Source: Chloroflexota bacterium
Lineage (GTDB): Bacteria; Chloroflexota; Anaerolineae; VGOG01
Length of the DNA: 23,216 nt
Reading direction: 5' to 3'
Assembly: GCA_030615705.1 (NCBI GenBank)
Contig: JAUWYT010000001.1
Coordinates: forward strand, 1 to 23,216
The position numbers were made by a program, and so were the translations under genes. The notes under the pieces are model-generated. The model was not told the DNA's origin. It searched no databases and worked only from the letters and a program-made list of their open reading frames with translations. This document shows, piece after piece, positions 22,871 through 23,216 of the stretch. How positions within the stretch are numbered: the first letter of the stretch is position 1; the number at the start of each line of letters is the position of its first letter.

Positions 22871-22941
22871 GTCCTGAGACTTGGCCTGAGCCAAGTCGAA
22901 GGGGTAGCCGAAGGGCCTGTCCTGAGCACAGCCGAAGGGCC
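22871..22941 (+). repeat. two adjacent copies of the 'GTCCTGAG...CGAAGGG' repeat
   Basis: Copy one is at 22871-22904 (GTCCTGAGACTTGGCCTGAG then CCAAGTCGAAGGGG). Copy two is at 22914-22941 (GGCCTGTCCTGAGCACAGCC then GAAGGGCC). An open frame across this area translates repeat sequence and I do not accept it as a gene. The gene-free stretch 22433-23216 otherwise shows only the possible rpoN promoter and a short GC-rich hairpin at 23056-23073. Confidence 0.65.
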
Positions 22942-23216
22942 GCGTTGGGTTCGCGCTGGAGCAGTGGGTAATGCGATGGAGCTCAGCGGTGCACAGGGCC
23001 TGCGACGTCAACCGCAATAAAAGACAACCAGCACATGCAAGGAGCCTTTGTCAACGCCGCGCCACAGCGCGGTCAGCTGCAGCCACGTGTTAGACGGCGC
23101 GTTGTCCTGAATTTGACGCCCCACTCCTGGGACGGAAAGAGCGACCTAACCCATGGCGAAGGCGCACATAGAACTCGGGGGAGCGTCACGAGTCAAGATC
23201 TAGATGGTAACAACGA

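Noticed and set aside
22538..23020. 160-codon plus-strand ORF in the right arm
   Set aside because: Its translation runs through the dispersed GC-rich repeats (FDYAQDR, VLSTAEGP type strings), which give open frames by composition. There is no RBS or recognisable domain.

Overview
ORGANISM. The window looks like chromosomal DNA from a moderately GC-rich bacterium, most likely a member or relative of Chloroflexota. The clues are short dispersed GC-rich repeats of the 'CCCTTCGAC..CTCAGGACAGG' and 'TTCGGCTGAG..CTCAGTCGGGCCG' types in the non-coding parts, an ATP-synthase-b-like coiled-coil gene beside mraZ, a sigma-54 factor with an inserted zinc ribbon, and TTG starts. This is inferred from style and not proven. 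Apart from the last codons of one gene at the left edge, every gene I accept lies on the minus strand, so transcription runs from high to low coordinates.

LAYOUT, in transcription order. (1) 22433-23216 holds no gene, only repeats and a possible rpoN promoter. (2) rpoN (sigma-54), 20978-22432. (3) A palindrome-packed gap, then a PAS-GAF-PAS histidine kinase (18440-20647) and an NtrC-type sigma-54 activator (17046-18428), 11 nt apart. (4) A 619-nt gap with a likely terminator, a dyad and a sequence that fits the sigma-54 -24/-12 promoter consensus at every conserved position. (5) A long run of closely spaced genes: a single-domain response regulator; a small two-TM protein; a 2218-residue NACHT-type NTPase with about 50 TPRs; a 910-residue TPR plus caspase-clan (gingipain/C25-like) peptidase; a glycosidase-like protein with a cell-wall-binding-repeat-like tail; a coiled-coil protein; MraZ; FtsZ; an 84-residue protein resembling the peptidase's C-terminal domain; a small C-terminally anchored membrane protein; and a degenerate glycosidase-like domain fused to SpoIID.

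HOW IT MAY WORK TOGETHER. The window encodes the sigma factor, the activator, a sensor kinase and a matching promoter upstream of the long gene run. The simplest reading (inference) is a sigma-54 switch that turns on a P-loop/TPR plus caspase-like protease module together with peptidoglycan-acting proteins and division genes. That combination could serve regulated division arrest or differentiation, or a suicide/defence response acting on the envelope and division machinery. Whether the run is one transcript cannot be told from sequence; the roughly 200-nt mraZ-ftsZ gap and a few gaps of about 70 nt could hold internal promoters or terminators.

ODDITIES. FtsZ carries Ser where the second T7-loop Asp is expected. 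The SpoIID fusion has lost both presumed glycosidase glutamates while its neighbouring paralogue keeps them. The giant TPR array alternates strictly between two repeat types. A stand-alone gene resembles the protease's C-terminal domain.
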